Program-made: the position numbers and the translations under genes
The notes under the pieces: model-generated
Databases searched by the model: none
What the model was told of the DNA's origin: nothing
What the model saw: only the letters and a program-made list of their open reading frames with translations
Shown: positions 1-8,169 of the stretch, in pieces
Layout: each line of letters begins with the position of its first letter
Position numbering within the stretch: position 1 is the stretch's first letter
Assembly: GCA_033856195.1 (NCBI GenBank)
Contig: JAWVFL010000041.1
Span: 1 to 64,000 of the forward strand
DNA: 64,000 bases
Reading direction: 5' to 3'
DNA from: VRUE01 sp033856195
GTDB lineage: Bacteria; Actinomycetota; Thermoleophilia; Solirubrobacterales; 70-9

Positions 1-753
1 GACGTCGACCGTCAGGGCGTCAGGCAGGCGCGCCTCCAGCGCGGCGAGACAGCGTGCCTTGGTCCACATGCCGTGTGCGATCGCGCCGCGGAAGCCGAAC
101 AGCCGCGCCCCCAGCGGATGCAGGTGGATGGGGTTGACGTCACCGGACACCCGGGCGTAGCGGCGGCCCACGTCCTTGCCCACCCGCCAGATGGCGGGCT
201 GGCGCCCGCTGAGATCGTCCGGTCGTCGCGGCTCGGTCGCGGCGGTCGGGGACCCCGGAACGGATGCCCCGCGGGACAGGTAGGTGCTTCGGGAAACCCA
301 GACCGGTGCGCCCTCGGCGGACACCTCGGCGACCAGGTCGAGCTGCGCGCCCTTCGGATGCGCGGCGAGCCGCTCGGCGTGCACCCGGACTGTCAGCGGG
401 ACTCCCGCGTCCACCGGGCCTCTCGTGGTGACCACGTTGCGGATGTGCACCATGCCGGCGGCCGCGAAGGGGAAGTCGTCGTCGGTCATCAGCTGGAGGT
501 GCAGCGGGAAGGCGAGCACATGCGGGTAGGTGGGGGGCAGGTGGTCGCGGAGGGCGAAGCCGCAGACGCGGGTATAGGCGGCTACTTGCTCGGCGCCGGC
601 CCTGACCCGGGGCAGGGTCAGCTCGATCTCCGGGATCTCCTTGCCGCGGCCCGGAACGAAGGGGAGCAGCGAGGCGCCGGGGACCATCGGCGCGGCGGCA
701 CGGGCGTAGAGCGGCAAGATGCTGGGCGAGCTGTCGAGCGTGCGCGTCGTCAT
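1..753 (-). CDS. MaoC-type (R)-specific enoyl-CoA hydratase, HtdX-like (3' end cut by window edge)
   Basis: This is a partial gene of 251 visible codons that runs off the left edge; the ATG is at 753. It carries a complete hydratase-2 motif at residues 199-210 (Tyr, then Ser-Gly-Asp-x-Asn-Pro-Ile-His), with Asp205 and His210 as the expected catalytic pair, followed by an Ala-His-Gly-Met segment typical of MaoC hot-dog folds. The family hydrates or dehydrates enoyl-CoA to (R)-3-hydroxyacyl-CoA. Its ATG overlaps the stop of the upstream FabG4-like gene by one base (TGATG), so the two are translationally coupled. The thiolase, FabG4, HtdX gene set matches the mycobacterial Rv0241c-Rv0243 neighbourhood. 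The exact substrate chain length cannot be read from the sequence. Confidence 0.9.
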   Translation of the reverse strand, partial: MTTRTLDSSPSILPLYARAAAPMVPGASLLPFVPGRGKEIPEIELTLPRVRAGAEQVAAYTRVCGFALRDHLPPTYPHVLAFPLHLQLMTDDDFPFAAAGMVHIRNVVTTRGPVDAGVPLTVRVHAERLAAHPKGAQLDLVAEVSAEGAPVWVSRSTYLSRGASVPGSPTAATEPRRPDDLSGRQPAIWRVGKDVGRRYARVSGDVNPIHLHPLGARLFGFRGAIAHGMWTKARCLAALEARLPDALTVDV

Positions 754-2075
754 CAGGCCCCCAGCAGGCTCTGGCCGCAGACGCGGACCACGTTGCCGTT
801 GACGCCGGTCGAGGCCGGGCTGGCGAACCAGGCGATCGTCTCGGCGACGTCGACCGGCAGGCCGCCCTGCGACATGCTGTTCATACGCCGCCCCGCTTCG
901 CGGATCGCGATCGGCATCTTCGCCGTCATCTGGGTCTCGATGAAGCCGGGCGCGACCGCGTTGATCGTCGCCTTGCGCTTCGCCAGCTCCGGCGCCAGCG
1001 CTTCGACCATCCCGATCACGCCGGCCTTGGAGGTGGCGTAGTTGGTCTGGCCGGAGTTGCCGGCGACGCCGCTCATCGAGGAGACGCAGACGATGCGGCC
1101 GTTGGGCCGCAGCAGCTTGCGCTCGAGCAGCTCGTCGTTGATCCGCTCCTCGCTGGAGAGGTTGATCTCCATCAGCGAGCTCCAGCGATCCTCCGGCATC
1201 TTGGCGATAGTGCGGTCGCGGGTGACCCCGGCGTTGTGGACCAGCACGTCGACGCCGTCGGGGATCGCAGCGGCGATCTGCAGCGGCGCGTCGGGATCGG
1301 TGATGTCGAGCTCGATCGTCTCGGCGCCGAGCCGGGCCGCGACGGCGGTGAGGTCGGCGGAAAGGGCCGGCACGTCGAGCAGGACGAGCTTGGCGCCGTC
1401 GCGGTGCAGGGTCATCGCGATCGCCTCGCCGATGCCGCGCGAGGCGCCTGTGACCAGCGCCACCCTGCCGTCGAGCGGACGGGTCCAGTCGACGTCCTCG
1501 GCTTTGGCGACCGGAGCTCCGACCTCGACCACCTGGCCGGAGACATAGGCCGAGCGGGGCGAGAGCAGGAAGCGCAGGGTGGAGTCGATCTCCGCCTCGG
1601 CGCCCTCGGCGACGTAGACGAGCTGCACGGCGATGCCGCGGCCGATCTCCTTGCCGAGCGAACGGGTGAAGCCCTCCAGTGCCCGCTGTGCCGTAGCGGC
1701 GCGGGCCGGGAGCCCGGCCGGCGGCGTGCCGAGCACGACCACGCGGCCCGAACGCTGCACCCGCTTCACGTGGAGGTGGAAGAAGCGCTGCAACTCGACC
1801 AGCTCGGTGGAGTCGGCAATGCCGGTGGCGTCGAAGACCAGCGCCTTGACCGGCGCGCTCGAGGTCTCCGGCCGCGCCGCGCCGACCTCGCCCAGCAGGC
1901 GCTCCAGCGGCTTGTTGAGCCGTCCGCGCGGCGCGGCTCCAGCGAGCACCGCGCCCGAGACGACCGGGGCGCCCGGCTCGTGCCGCTCCAGCCTCGCCGG
2001 CTGCGGCAGGCCGACCCGGCCGGCGATCATTCGGCCCGGGGGCGAGTTGACTACCTGTGTGTAGAGGTCGCTCAT
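753..2075 (-). CDS. fabG4: 3-oxoacyl-CoA/ACP reductase, high-molecular-weight FabG4 type
   Basis: The 440-residue protein has the two-domain build of mycobacterial FabG4: an N-terminal flavodoxin-like half (about 1-195) and a C-terminal catalytic short-chain dehydrogenase half. The second half has the nucleotide motif TGASRGIG at 209-216, NAG at 281-283, and the catalytic serine, Tyr346 and Lys350 (YATSK). The N-terminus (Ser-Asp-Leu-Tyr-Thr-Gln-Val-Val-Asn-Ser) resembles M. tuberculosis FabG4, which reduces acetoacetyl-CoA with NADH. The gene starts with ATG one base into the thiolase stop codon, and an AGGAGG ribosome site lies inside the end of the thiolase gene. It probably works with the neighbouring thiolase and hydratase on short-chain acyl-CoA. 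Confidence 0.93.
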   Translation of the reverse strand: MSDLYTQVVNSPPGRMIAGRVGLPQPARLERHEPGAPVVSGAVLAGAAPRGRLNKPLERLLGEVGAARPETSSAPVKALVFDATGIADSTELVELQRFFHLHVKRVQRSGRVVVLGTPPAGLPARAATAQRALEGFTRSLGKEIGRGIAVQLVYVAEGAEAEIDSTLRFLLSPRSAYVSGQVVEVGAPVAKAEDVDWTRPLDGRVALVTGASRGIGEAIAMTLHRDGAKLVLLDVPALSADLTAVAARLGAETIELDITDPDAPLQIAAAIPDGVDVLVHNAGVTRDRTIAKMPEDRWSSLMEINLSSEERINDELLERKLLRPNGRIVCVSSMSGVAGNSGQTNYATSKAGVIGMVEALAPELAKRKATINAVAPGFIETQMTAKMPIAIREAGRRMNSMSQGGLPVDVAETIAWFASPASTGVNGNVVRVCGQSLLGA

Positions 2076-3367
2076 CAGTCCCTTCCTCCTGAGCTTTCAA
2101 GTGCGGCGACGACGCCCTGGCCGCCGGCCGCGCAGATGCTGATCAGGCCGCGGCCGGAGCCGCGCTCGTGCAGTGCCTTGGCGAGGCTGGCGACGATCCG
2201 CCCGCCGGTCGCCGCAAACGGATGTCCCGCCGCCAGCGAGCCGCCGTTGACGTTGAGGCGGTCGCGGTCGATCCCACCGAGCGGCCGCTCGCGACCGAGG
2301 CGGTCGCGGCAGAAATCGGGGTCCTCCCAGGCGCGCAGCGTGCAGAGCACCTGCGCGGCGAAGGCCTCGTGGATCTCGTAGAGGTCGAAGTCGCCGAGAC
2401 CGCCGCCGATCCGGTCGAGCATCCGCGGCATCGCGTAGGCCGGCGCCATCAAGAGGCCCTCGCGCTTGTGCACATGGTCGACCGCGGCTGTCTGCCCGTC
2501 GACGAACCAGGCCAGCACCGGCAGGTCGCGCTCCTTGGCCCAATCCTCGGAGGCGAGCAGCACCGCCGAGGCGCCATCGGAGAGCGGGGTCGAGTTGGCG
2601 GCCGTCATCGTCCCCTCGGCTCCGCCGAAGACCGGGCTGAGCTTGGCCAGCTTCTGCGCCGAGGAGTCGGGACGCAGGTTCTGGTCGCGCTCCAAGCCCA
2701 GGTAGGGGCTGACCAGGTCGTCCATGAAGCCGCGCTCGTAAGCCGCCGAGAGGTTGTGGTGGCTGCGCACCGCGAGCTCGTCCTGCTCCTCGCGGCCGAC
2801 CTCCCACTCGGCCGCCGTGATCGCGCAGTGCTCGCCCATCGAGAGGCCGGTCCGCGGCTCCTCGTTGCGGGGGATCGCGGGCACGACGTGGCTCGGTCGC
2901 ACCCGGGTCAGCTGCTTGATCCGGCCGAAGTTCGATTTCTCGCGGTTGACGTCGAGCAGCACTTCGCGCAGGTCCTCGTTGAGCCCGATCGGCGCGTCCG
3001 AGGTGGTGTCGGCGCCGCAGGCGACGCCGGCGTCGATCTGCCCGAGGGCGATCTTGTTGGCGACGAGGATCGTCGTCTCTAGGCCGGTGCCGCAGGCCTG
3101 CTGGACGTCGTAGGCGGGCGTCTCGGCGGCCAGGCGAGTGCCGAGCACGCTCTCACGGGTGAGATCGCGATCGCGCGAGTGCTTGAGCACGGCGCCGCCG
3201 GCGACCTCGCCGAGGCGCTCGCCCTCGAGCGCGTAGCGCGAGACGAGGCCGTCGAGGGCAGCGGTGAGCATGTCCTGGTTGGAGGCGCTGGAGTAGACGG
3301 AGTTCGAGCGCGCGAAGGGGGTCCGGTTGCCGCCGATCACGGCAACGCGTCGTGGTTTCTCAGTCAA
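2075..3367 (-). CDS. acetyl-CoA C-acetyltransferase (FadA2-like thiolase)
   Basis: The 430-residue thiolase has nucleophile Cys92 in QQACGTG, the His-containing motif NGGSLAAGHP near residue 385, and the second active-site cysteine in ICAAGGQG near the C-terminus. It either condenses two acetyl-CoA to acetoacetyl-CoA or cleaves 3-ketoacyl-CoA. The start is a TTG at 3367; it overlaps the end of the tetR gene by 8 bases, which places it second in a tetR-thiolase-fabG4-htdX operon. In mycobacteria the orthologous fadA2 sits beside fabG4. Beside a FabG4-type reductase and a MaoC hydratase, a role in making crotonyl-CoA from acetyl-CoA is plausible but is inference. Confidence 0.92.
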   Translation of the reverse strand: MTEKPRRVAVIGGNRTPFARSNSVYSSASNQDMLTAALDGLVSRYALEGERLGEVAGGAVLKHSRDRDLTRESVLGTRLAAETPAYDVQQACGTGLETTILVANKIALGQIDAGVACGADTTSDAPIGLNEDLREVLLDVNREKSNFGRIKQLTRVRPSHVVPAIPRNEEPRTGLSMGEHCAITAAEWEVGREEQDELAVRSHHNLSAAYERGFMDDLVSPYLGLERDQNLRPDSSAQKLAKLSPVFGGAEGTMTAANSTPLSDGASAVLLASEDWAKERDLPVLAWFVDGQTAAVDHVHKREGLLMAPAYAMPRMLDRIGGGLGDFDLYEIHEAFAAQVLCTLRAWEDPDFCRDRLGRERPLGGIDRDRLNVNGGSLAAGHPFAATGGRIVASLAKALHERGSGRGLISICAAGGQGVVAALESSGGRD

Positions 3368-4022
3368 CTGCTTCGCCTTTCGGTTTCGGTCGTGAGGACT
3401 TGGCGGATGGGGTGGAGCGCAGGCGCAGGCCCGGCTCGAGCGTCGCGATCAACAGCTCGGCCGCTTCGGAGGCGCTGGTTGCCTCGGTGCGCAGCCACCA
3501 GCGCGCCAGCGCCTCGGCGGCGCCGAGCAGAGCGGTGGAGAGCGCCTCGACTTCGATCCTCGCGACGGCGCGCCGCTTGGCCGGAAGCTGTGCCAGCAGC
3601 GATTCGGAGACCAGCTCGGTCAGGCGGCCGCGGTATTCGGCGACCCGGTCGGCCAGCTCACCGCTGTGCGGCAGGGTCTCGTCGAAGAGCACCGCCCAGG
3701 CGGCGCGGTCAGCATCGAGGAAGGCGAAGAAGGCGCGCAGGCCCTCGTTGAGGGCGTCGCCCGGATTGCTGGTGTCGCCGACCGTCTCGAGGATCGTCTT
3801 GACCAGCGCGTCGCCCGAGCGCTTCATGCAGGCGATGTAGAGCTGCTCCTTGTTGCCGAAGTAGTTGTAGAGGAGCGGCTTGGTGACGCCGAGCGCCGCG
3901 GCGACCTCGTCCATCGTCACCGCCGCGTAGCCGCGGTCGGCGAAGAGGCCATGGGCGACGAGGAGCGCTTGCTCCATGCGGTCGACCTTCGAGAGACGCG
4001 AGCGTGTTGGCGTTGCAGTCAT
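3360..4022 (-). CDS. TetR/AcrR-family transcriptional regulator of the thiolase operon
   Basis: This 220-residue protein has an N-terminal TetR helix-turn-helix (about residues 18-65, with the usual ALGVTKPLLYNYFGNKEQLY recognition region) and a helical ligand-binding C-terminal half. It is the first gene of the operon: its stop overlaps the TTG start of the thiolase gene by 8 bases. The ATG at 4022 has no convincing Shine-Dalgarno sequence and lies only 9 bases from a 36-base imperfect palindrome, so the mRNA may be nearly leaderless and autoregulated. The inducer is unknown; an acyl-CoA is a reasonable guess from the neighbours. A start four bases upstream is in another frame and does not give this protein. 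Confidence 0.9.
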   Translation of the reverse strand: MTATPTRSRLSKVDRMEQALLVAHGLFADRGYAAVTMDEVAAALGVTKPLLYNYFGNKEQLYIACMKRSGDALVKTILETVGDTSNPGDALNEGLRAFFAFLDADRAAWAVLFDETLPHSGELADRVAEYRGRLTELVSESLLAQLPAKRRAVARIEVEALSTALLGAAEALARWWLRTEATSASEAAELLIATLEPGLRLRSTPSAKSSRPKPKGEAVD

Positions 4023-4030
4023 CCATGCAT

Positions 4031-4066
4031 ACGTTACCCAGATATAAATTTATATATGCGTAATGT
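4031..4066. promoter_or_regulatory. Large imperfect palindrome, probable TetR operator
   Basis: A perfect 14-base palindrome, ATATAAATTTATAT (4042-4055), sits at the centre of a longer imperfect inverted repeat. The flanks continue the symmetry with TTAC on the left (4034-4037) and GTAA on the right (4060-4063). It directly abuts the ATG of the TetR gene and covers the best -10 candidate (TATATA read on the minus strand, 4056-4051). TetR proteins usually bind such palindromes upstream of their own gene, so autoregulation is the likely role; this is inference. Confidence 0.6.
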
Positions 4067-4079
4067 GATCGACCTCACA
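4064..4079. promoter_or_regulatory. CRP-like binding site
   Basis: The 16-mer is TGTGA-TCGACC-TCACA, an exact match to the TGTGA-N6-TCACA consensus shared by E. coli CRP and mycobacterial CRP (Rv3676). It overlaps a possible -35 (TTGTGA on the minus strand, 4080-4075), 18 bases from the candidate -10, and partly overlaps the outer arm of the TetR palindrome. A cAMP-responsive regulator could therefore control the thiolase operon. The site is seen directly; occupancy is inference. Confidence 0.6.
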
Positions 4080-4149
4080 ACCGCCGGGTGCAACGCGTTG
4101 ACCCCGTGGCAGGGGGAGAAAACGTTGCACCTCGGGTTTGGCGTGGCCG

Positions 4150-6279
4150 TTAGCTCTCGGAGAAGCCGAGGCGCAGGTAGATGCGGCGCAGCGGTTTGGG
4201 CGCCCACCAGTTCCACTCGCCGAAGAGCCGCATCAGGGAGGGGACGAGCAGGGCGCGGACGATCGTCGCGTCGATCATCACGCCGAAGGCCATGCCGATC
4301 GCGATCTGCTTGACGAAGAAGACGGTGCTGACGCCGAAGGCGAGGAATACGACGGCGATCGCCAGCGCGGCGGCGGTGATCACCCGGCCGGTGCGGCCGA
4401 TGCCGACCGCGACCGCCTCCTCGTTGGAGTCGCCGAGGTCGTGGCGTTCCTTGATCCGCGCCATCACCAGCACGGCGTAGTCGGTCGCCAGGCCGAAGAT
4501 GATGGCGAAGAGGAAGACGAGACTGGTCACCTCAATCGCCGCCGGGCCGGTGTAGTCGAGCGGCGAATCGAGCCAGCCGGCCTGAAAGGCGAGGACGAGG
4601 ATGCCGAGCGTGGCGCCGAGCGTCAGCGAGTTCATCACCAGCGTCTTCAACGGCAGCAGCACCGAGCCGGTGAGCAGGAAGAGGACGATCAGGGTGGTCA
4701 GGGCGATGATCGCCACAACCAGCGGCGCGTGCTCGAGCAGGCTCTGCTTCTGGTCGATGAAGCGCGCCGAGTTGCCGGAGACCAGCACGGTCGCGGTACC
4801 CGGTGGGGGGAGGTCGCGGATTTCCCGCACGGCGTCCTGGGAAGCGTCGGAGAGGGCAGGTTTGGAGAGGGCGAAGTTGGCGTAGGCGACGTTGCCTTTT
4901 GCCTGGGCGAAAGGAGTTCCGCGGACGACGTCGCCGACCGTCGCGATGCGCCGGTGGTAGGCGGCGAGCTGGGCATCGCCGACGCGCCCGTCGACCGCGA
5001 CCGTGACCGCCTCGGTGACGTCGCGGGGATAGTGGCCTTCGAGGTAGCGGTAGGCGTCGTAGGAGGGCTGGTTCGGCGGCACCGCTTCGGCGCTGGGCCC
5101 GGTCAGGGTCGTCCAGAGCAGCGGCGCCGCTGCGGCTAGGAGCAGGGCGCCGCTGCCCAAGGCAACCGCGAGCGGCCGCTTCATCACACCGCGCGCAAGT
5201 CGGTACCAGCCGTCGGAGGTATCCGAGACCGCTGGGCCGCGTCGGATCGAGAGCGCGTCGATGCGCTTGCCAAGCAGAGTCAGTATCGAGGGAACGACGA
5301 GGATCGCAATCAGGGAAGAGAGCACGGCTACCGAGGCGCCCGCCACTGCCATCGAGTAGAGAAAGCGCTGCGGCATGAAGATCAGCGCCGCCATCGCTGC
5401 CGCGACAGTGAGGCCGGAGAAGACCGCGGTGCGCCCGGCGGTCACCACCGTGCGCCGGTGGGCCTCCTCGGTGGCGCCATCGGTCGCGATCTCCTCGCGG
5501 TAGCGGGAGACCATCAAGAGCGCGTAGTCGACGGCAAGGCCGAGGCTGAGCCCGGTTGCGATGTTGAGCGCGAACAGCGAGGTGTCGACGAACCCCGACA
5601 TCAGCCGCAGCACGAAGAGCGTGCCGACTATCGAGATGCCGCCGATCAGCAGCGGGATCGCCGCGGCGACGACGCCGCGGAAGACGAAGAGCAGCAGCAG
5701 CGCCAGGACCGGGAAGGCGATCAGCTCGGCCGTGGTCAGGTCCTTGCGGGTCTGGTCGTTGGTCTCGTTGAAGCCCTGGGCGAAGCCTCCCTCGGCGACG
5801 TCGAGCGGGCTTGCTTCGGCCAGCACCTTGACCCGTTCGGCAGCGATGCCGCCGGCGTCCTCGATGTCGTTGGTCGAGAGGTAGGCGGCGATCGCCAGCG
5901 ATTGGCCATCCTTGGCGATCAGCTCGGCGCCGTCCCGCCGGTCGCGCAGCGGGTTGACAACGCGGCCGACGTCCTCGACCTTGGCCACTTCGGCGCTGAG
6001 CCGGCCGACGTCGCGCCGCACGGTGGGATCGCGCGGATTGAGGGGGCCACCGTCGGGCGAGCGGACGACGAGGACGATCGCCGGGTTCGGGTCGTAGCCA
6101 AGCGAGTCGCGCAGGACGCTCGTCGCCTGCTCGCTCTCGGAGCTCGGGTCGGTGAACCCGGCCGCCTTCAAGTGCTGCTCGACGTTGTGGCCGATGGCGA
6201 TGGCGATGAGGGAGAAGGCCCCGACGAGGGCGAGCACCAGCTTCGGGTGCCTCCAGGTCAGGGTCGCGATTTGGTTCAT
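4150..6279 (-). CDS. MMPL/RND-superfamily membrane transporter
   Basis: The 709-residue protein has the MMPL layout: a short N-terminal membrane anchor, a periplasmic-type loop (about 35-190), a run of hydrophobic helices, then a second loop and a second helix bundle, about 12 membrane segments in all. It contains the family motif region around GLSLGLAVDYALLMVSRYREE and, in the second half, FGLATDYAVLVMARIKER. Such proteins export lipids, siderophores or hydrophobic drugs using the proton gradient. The ATG is at 6279 and the gene is divergent from an HxlR regulator 69 bases away, so expression may be controlled by it. The cargo is unknown. Confidence 0.9.
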   Translation of the reverse strand: MNQIATLTWRHPKLVLALVGAFSLIAIAIGHNVEQHLKAAGFTDPSSESEQATSVLRDSLGYDPNPAIVLVVRSPDGGPLNPRDPTVRRDVGRLSAEVAKVEDVGRVVNPLRDRRDGAELIAKDGQSLAIAAYLSTNDIEDAGGIAAERVKVLAEASPLDVAEGGFAQGFNETNDQTRKDLTTAELIAFPVLALLLLFVFRGVVAAAIPLLIGGISIVGTLFVLRLMSGFVDTSLFALNIATGLSLGLAVDYALLMVSRYREEIATDGATEEAHRRTVVTAGRTAVFSGLTVAAAMAALIFMPQRFLYSMAVAGASVAVLSSLIAILVVPSILTLLGKRIDALSIRRGPAVSDTSDGWYRLARGVMKRPLAVALGSGALLLAAAAPLLWTTLTGPSAEAVPPNQPSYDAYRYLEGHYPRDVTEAVTVAVDGRVGDAQLAAYHRRIATVGDVVRGTPFAQAKGNVAYANFALSKPALSDASQDAVREIRDLPPPGTATVLVSGNSARFIDQKQSLLEHAPLVVAIIALTTLIVLFLLTGSVLLPLKTLVMNSLTLGATLGILVLAFQAGWLDSPLDYTGPAAIEVTSLVFLFAIIFGLATDYAVLVMARIKERHDLGDSNEEAVAVGIGRTGRVITAAALAIAVVFLAFGVSTVFFVKQIAIGMAFGVMIDATIVRALLVPSLMRLFGEWNWWAPKPLRRIYLRLGFSES

Positions 6280-6300
6280 CAGCGCGGCACAGTACCAGAA

Positions 6301-6327
6301 TTCAAAGCAACCACTTTGGATTTCAAA
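6301..6327. promoter_or_regulatory. Candidate operator/promoter between MMPL and HxlR genes
   Basis: The 69-base divergent intergenic region contains nested inverted repeats: CAAAG (6303-6307) with CTTTG (6314-6318), and TTTG (6315-6318) with CAAA (6324-6327). A TTTGGA at 6315 spaced 16 bases from TACTAT at 6337 could serve as -35/-10 for the HxlR gene. HxlR proteins typically bind repeats in such divergent regions. Confidence 0.4.
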
Positions 6328-6348
6328 TTACGCTGCTACTATCGTCCA

Positions 6349-7038
6349 ATGACGCCACGGGAATACGGCCAGTCATGCAGCCTGGCCTGTGCGCTCGACC
6401 GCATCGGCGAGCGCTGGACGCTGCTGATCGTGCGTGAGCTCTCGCTTGGCCCGATGCGCTTCTCGGCCCTGGCACGTTCGGTGGGCGGCGCGCCCACCGA
6501 CGTGCTGACCAAGCGCCTGCGCGATCTCGAGCAGCACGGGATCGTCGAGCGCCGAGAACTCGAGCCGCCCGACTCCACCACGGTCTACGAGCTGACCGAG
6601 CTGGGCCGTGGCCTGGAGGGCCCGATGATCGAGCTGAGTCGCTGGGGGATGGGCCTGCAGAAGCTCGAGGACGTGGTCGATCTGGCGCCGTCCTCGCTCC
6701 CCAACGCGATCCGGGTCATCCTGCGCCCGCCGGCGGACTTTCGCTCGACCCTCGCCCTGCGCAGCGATGGGCAGTCTTACGAGCTGCGCATCGCCGACGG
6801 CTGGATCGACGCCCGCCGCGCCGCAACCGCGAACGCCGACATCGGTCTGGCCGGCAGCCCGATCGCCGTCATCGCCGCTCTAGTCGCCGGCGAGGCTGGT
6901 GAGGCCAGCGTCGAGGTAGACGGCGACCGCGAGCTGCTCGACGAGCTGCGCTCGATGATCGTCATCCCCGAGCACCTGCGCGAGGAAGCGCTGGCCGCAG
7001 TGGACGGCGGGCTCGTCGCTACTGCTCGTACAGCTTGA
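6349..7038 (+). CDS. HxlR-family transcriptional regulator with C-terminal SCP2-like domain
   Basis: The 229-residue protein begins at ATG 6349; longer frames starting upstream run antisense through the MMPL gene and are not credible. Residues about 8-105 form the HxlR winged helix (Cys-containing start, ALDRIGERWTLLIVRELSLGP, then FSALARSVGG and LTKRLRDLEQHGIV). The remainder (about 120-225) resembles the SCP2/sterol-carrier-like domain found fused to some HxlR proteins and may bind a lipid. It is divergent from the MMPL exporter and is the obvious candidate regulator of it. Its end overlaps the convergent ferredoxin-like gene by 20 bases. Confidence 0.88.
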   Translation: MTPREYGQSCSLACALDRIGERWTLLIVRELSLGPMRFSALARSVGGAPTDVLTKRLRDLEQHGIVERRELEPPDSTTVYELTELGRGLEGPMIELSRWGMGLQKLEDVVDLAPSSLPNAIRVILRPPADFRSTLALRSDGQSYELRIADGWIDARRAATANADIGLAGSPIAVIAALVAGEAGEASVEVDGDRELLDELRSMIVIPEHLREEALAAVDGGLVATARTA

Positions 7039-7252
7039 CGACGCGCACCGTGCCCTCGGGCGCGGCATCGACGCAGAGGTAGCAGAGGACGCACTCGTCG
7101 AGGTTCTCCTCGACGATCTCGACGCCGGAATCCGTCGCCTTGAAGATGTCGACGGGGCAGACTTCCTCGAGCTTCTTCGCCAGCTCGGCGTCGCCCGCGA
7201 CGGAGTCGTCCACCTCAATGTCGATGAAGACCTTGCTCAGCGTCTCCGCCAT
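7019..7252 (-). CDS. Small ferredoxin-like Fe-S protein
   Basis: This 77-residue acidic protein has four cysteines: Cys32 followed by proline (CPVDIF), then Cys54, Cys57 and Cys60 in CVLCYLC. The spacing suggests one 4Fe-4S cluster in a circularly arranged order like FixX-type ferredoxins, rather than the usual CxxCxxCxxxCP. The ATG at 7252 overlaps the sucD stop by one base, so it is the third gene of a sucC-sucD operon. An electron carrier coupled to a CoA ligase operon suggests a link to a 2-oxoacid:ferredoxin oxidoreductase, which is not in the window. The cluster type is inferred from cysteines only. Confidence 0.8.
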   Translation of the reverse strand: MAETLSKVFIDIEVDDSVAGDAELAKKLEEVCPVDIFKATDSGVEIVEENLDECVLCYLCVDAAPEGTVRVVKLYEQ

Positions 7253-8169
7253 CAGGCTGTCACCCCCAGCTTCTCCTTGACCGCGTCGGGTATCTGGTCG
7301 ATCCGCTCGACGACGCGGATGCCGGCGGCTTCGAGGCGGGCGATCTTCTCGGTCGCGGTGTCCTCCTTGCCCTCGACGATCGTGCCGGCGTGGCCGAAGC
7401 TCATCCCCTTCATCTCCTCGTCGTCCATGAACTTGCCGGCCATGAAGGCGACGATCGGCAGGCGCGAGTTGTTCTCGGCGACCCACTCGGAGAGCTGTGC
7501 CTCCATCCGGCCGCCGGGCTCGGTGTATATCACGATCGCCTGGGTCTGCTCGTCGGCCTCGAAGTAGGGCATCAGCTCGGCATAGGTGGAGCCGATGATC
7601 GCGTCGCCGCCGATCGAGACGGCGGTGGAGACGCCCAGACCCGCTTGCGTAAGCGAGGAGGAGATCTCCGTGGTCATGCCGCCGGAGCGACTCATCACGC
7701 CGACCGGCCCGGGGGCGTAGGCCTTGGCCGCGTCCTTTGCGGGGCCGCCGATGCCGCCCATCTTGCAGACCTCAGGGACGATCAGGCCGAGGCAGTTGGG
7801 GCCGATGATGCGGGCGCCCTCCATGTTGGCCAGCTCGACCATCTGGGCGACGTCGCGGCGGGGGATCCGCTCGGTGACGATCACGATCAGCTTGATCCCG
7901 TTGAGGATCGCCTCGAAGACGGCGTCCTTGGTGAAGGCGGGGGGGACGGTGACGACCGAGCCGTCGATCGGCCCGCCGTGGTTCTCGACCGCCTGGGCGA
8001 CGGTGTCGAAGACCGGCACGCCGTGCACCTCGCGGCCCTTGCGGCCGGGGGTGACGCCGCCGACGACCTTGGAGCCGTAATCCAGGCACTCGCGCGTCAG
8101 GTTGACCGCCTCGCGGCCGGTGATCCCCTGGACGATGAAGGTCGTCTCCTTGCTCAGCAGAATGCTCAT
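7252..8169 (-). CDS. sucD: Succinate-CoA ligase alpha-subunit-like protein
   Basis: The 305-residue protein has the CoA-binding Rossmann motif GITGRE at 15-20, IGPNCLG at 122-128 and the phosphohistidine loop SFGHAGTIVEG with His260. It would form the acyl-CoA-binding and phosphorylated half of an ADP-forming ligase with the neighbouring beta subunit. I chose the ATG at 8169 because it gives the standard N-terminus and a 4-base ATGA overlap with sucC; a longer upstream extension has no family similarity. Succinate is the default substrate, but malate-CoA ligase is a related possibility because a malyl-CoA lyase is also in the window. Confidence 0.9.
   Translation of the reverse strand: MSILLSKETTFIVQGITGREAVNLTRECLDYGSKVVGGVTPGRKGREVHGVPVFDTVAQAVENHGGPIDGSVVTVPPAFTKDAVFEAILNGIKLIVIVTERIPRRDVAQMVELANMEGARIIGPNCLGLIVPEVCKMGGIGGPAKDAAKAYAPGPVGVMSRSGGMTTEISSSLTQAGLGVSTAVSIGGDAIIGSTYAELMPYFEADEQTQAIVIYTEPGGRMEAQLSEWVAENNSRLPIVAFMAGKFMDDEEMKGMSFGHAGTIVEGKEDTATEKIARLEAAGIRVVERIDQIPDAVKEKLGVTA

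Noticed and set aside
73..1041. Long plus-strand open frame at the left edge
   Set aside because: It is antisense to the MaoC and FabG4 genes, has Arg/Gly-rich composition without motifs, and the minus-strand genes show complete catalytic motifs.
5458..6348. Upstream extension of the HxlR frame
   Set aside because: These codons are antisense to the MMPL gene and carry no family similarity; the regulator starts at ATG 6349.
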